DNA of 14,169 nt. Source: Rs1 sp034111875. GTDB taxonomy: Bacteria > Pseudomonadota > Gammaproteobacteria > Pseudomonadales > Balneatricaceae. The translations under genes and the position numbers were made by a program. The notes below the pieces were generated by a model. It was not told the origin of the DNA and ran no database searches. It saw only the letters and a program-made list of their open reading frames with translations. Below, piece by piece: positions 13,848-14,169 of this stretch (the stretch's first letter is position 1; every line of letters starts with the position of its first letter). The DNA lies in the NCBI GenBank assembly GCA_034111875.1, contig JAWUWK010000116.1:1-14169 (forward strand), given 5' to 3'.

Positions 13848-14169
13848 TGATTGGCTCCACTAAAATTTTAATACTGTTGCTCGGACAAATGCTGATACAG
13901 GCACCGCAGCCATTGCATAGCTCACTGTCAATGGCCGGTTGTGCAGGGCTAGCTAATTTGGCAGTGAAAAAAAATAGCTTCAGGATCGCAAATATCCTCG
14001 CAACTGCGACAAGCGACTCTGAGTTTACTCAGACAAGTTTGATCAATATCGGCTACTTGTTGCCAAGGCATTGCATCTTCGCTTTTGAAAATTGGCTGTG
14101 GGCAAACGGATGCGCACTGATAGCAAAAAGTACAATCGCCTCGATCAAACTCTAAGGTTGGAACCCCCC
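13848..14169 (-). pseudogene. napF: napF remnant (ferredoxin-type protein), frameshifted, 5' end outside the window
   Basis: NapF is a cytoplasmic 4Fe-4S protein thought to assist NapA maturation. The surviving part starts GVPTLEFDRGDCTFCYQCASVCP and continues with CRSCEDICDPEAI, clearly like the second and later Cys clusters of NapF. In the T8 run (13974-13967) the frame breaks: removal of one T restores EAIFFTAKLASPAQPAIDSE, then LCNGCGACISICPSNSI, the third cluster. That gives the same spacing as E. coli NapF between the two clusters. The sequence after KILVEPIN is not NapF-like and passes into napA near 13845. The gene starts beyond the window edge, so its N-terminus is not visible. Either a read error or a mutation could explain the frameshift. 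Confidence 0.78.

Noticed and set aside
13847..14155. Plus-strand open frame at the window end
   Set aside because: It is antisense to clear NapF Cys-cluster sequence and has no recognisable features.

Overview
The window looks like a chromosomal segment of a moderate-GC gammaproteobacterium, probably of the Pseudomonadales/Cellvibrionales/Oceanospirillales type and possibly marine. The main argument is the ribosomal block rpsF - rpsR - membrane protein - rplI - (riboswitch-ribH2) - dnaB. It lacks the priB gene that enteric bacteria and Shewanella carry between rpsF and rpsR, and it has the membrane-protein gene that sits before rplI in Pseudomonas-like genomes. The other clear families (ZntA-like ATPase, BCCT carrier, Nap proteins) are also typical of Gammaproteobacteria. 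This placement is inference, because no 16S or marker tree was possible.

Layout. 1-1473: the 3' part of a zinc/cadmium-type P1B ATPase. 1474-3800: the ribosomal operon with a good sigma70-type promoter, a structured leader, S6, S18, an uncharacterised membrane protein, L9 and a strong intrinsic terminator. 3797-4943: a promoter, a textbook FMN riboswitch and a type II lumazine synthase gene (RibH2), so flavin synthesis is likely feedback-controlled here. 5052-6455: replicative helicase DnaB. 6639-8139: a divergent marR / EamA-exporter pair whose shared 79-bp gap holds two nearly identical 20-bp palindromes overlapping both candidate promoters. 8205-8778: a clearly broken NAD(P)-binding oxidoreductase gene that follows the exporter. 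8840-9596: a hotdog thioesterase and a DUF1289 protein, apparently translationally coupled. 9849-11456: a BCCT (betaine/choline/carnitine) transporter. 11623-14169: a periplasmic nitrate reductase (nap) locus on the minus strand.

The most notable content is the state of the nap locus. In transcription order it reads napF (frameshifted, 5' end outside the window), then a direct junction into the last ~370 codons of napA (napD and more than half of napA are gone), a +1 frameshift inside napA, an intact napB, and a napC that has lost its expected ATG and two of four haem-binding motifs. Substitutions, a large deletion and indels together point to a decaying operon rather than sequencing error alone. 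However, the two frameshifts both lie in T runs and could be read errors. With the NAD(P)-oxidoreductase pseudogene, this makes two decaying accessory loci beside an intact core operon.

I found no CRISPR array, tRNA, rRNA, transposase or prophage gene. I also found no convincing new multi-gene system. The most promising unexplained items are the MarR double operator with a probably leaderless marR mRNA, the rpsF leader with an anti-Shine-Dalgarno-like segment, and a 26-bp palindrome inside the DUF1289 gene.
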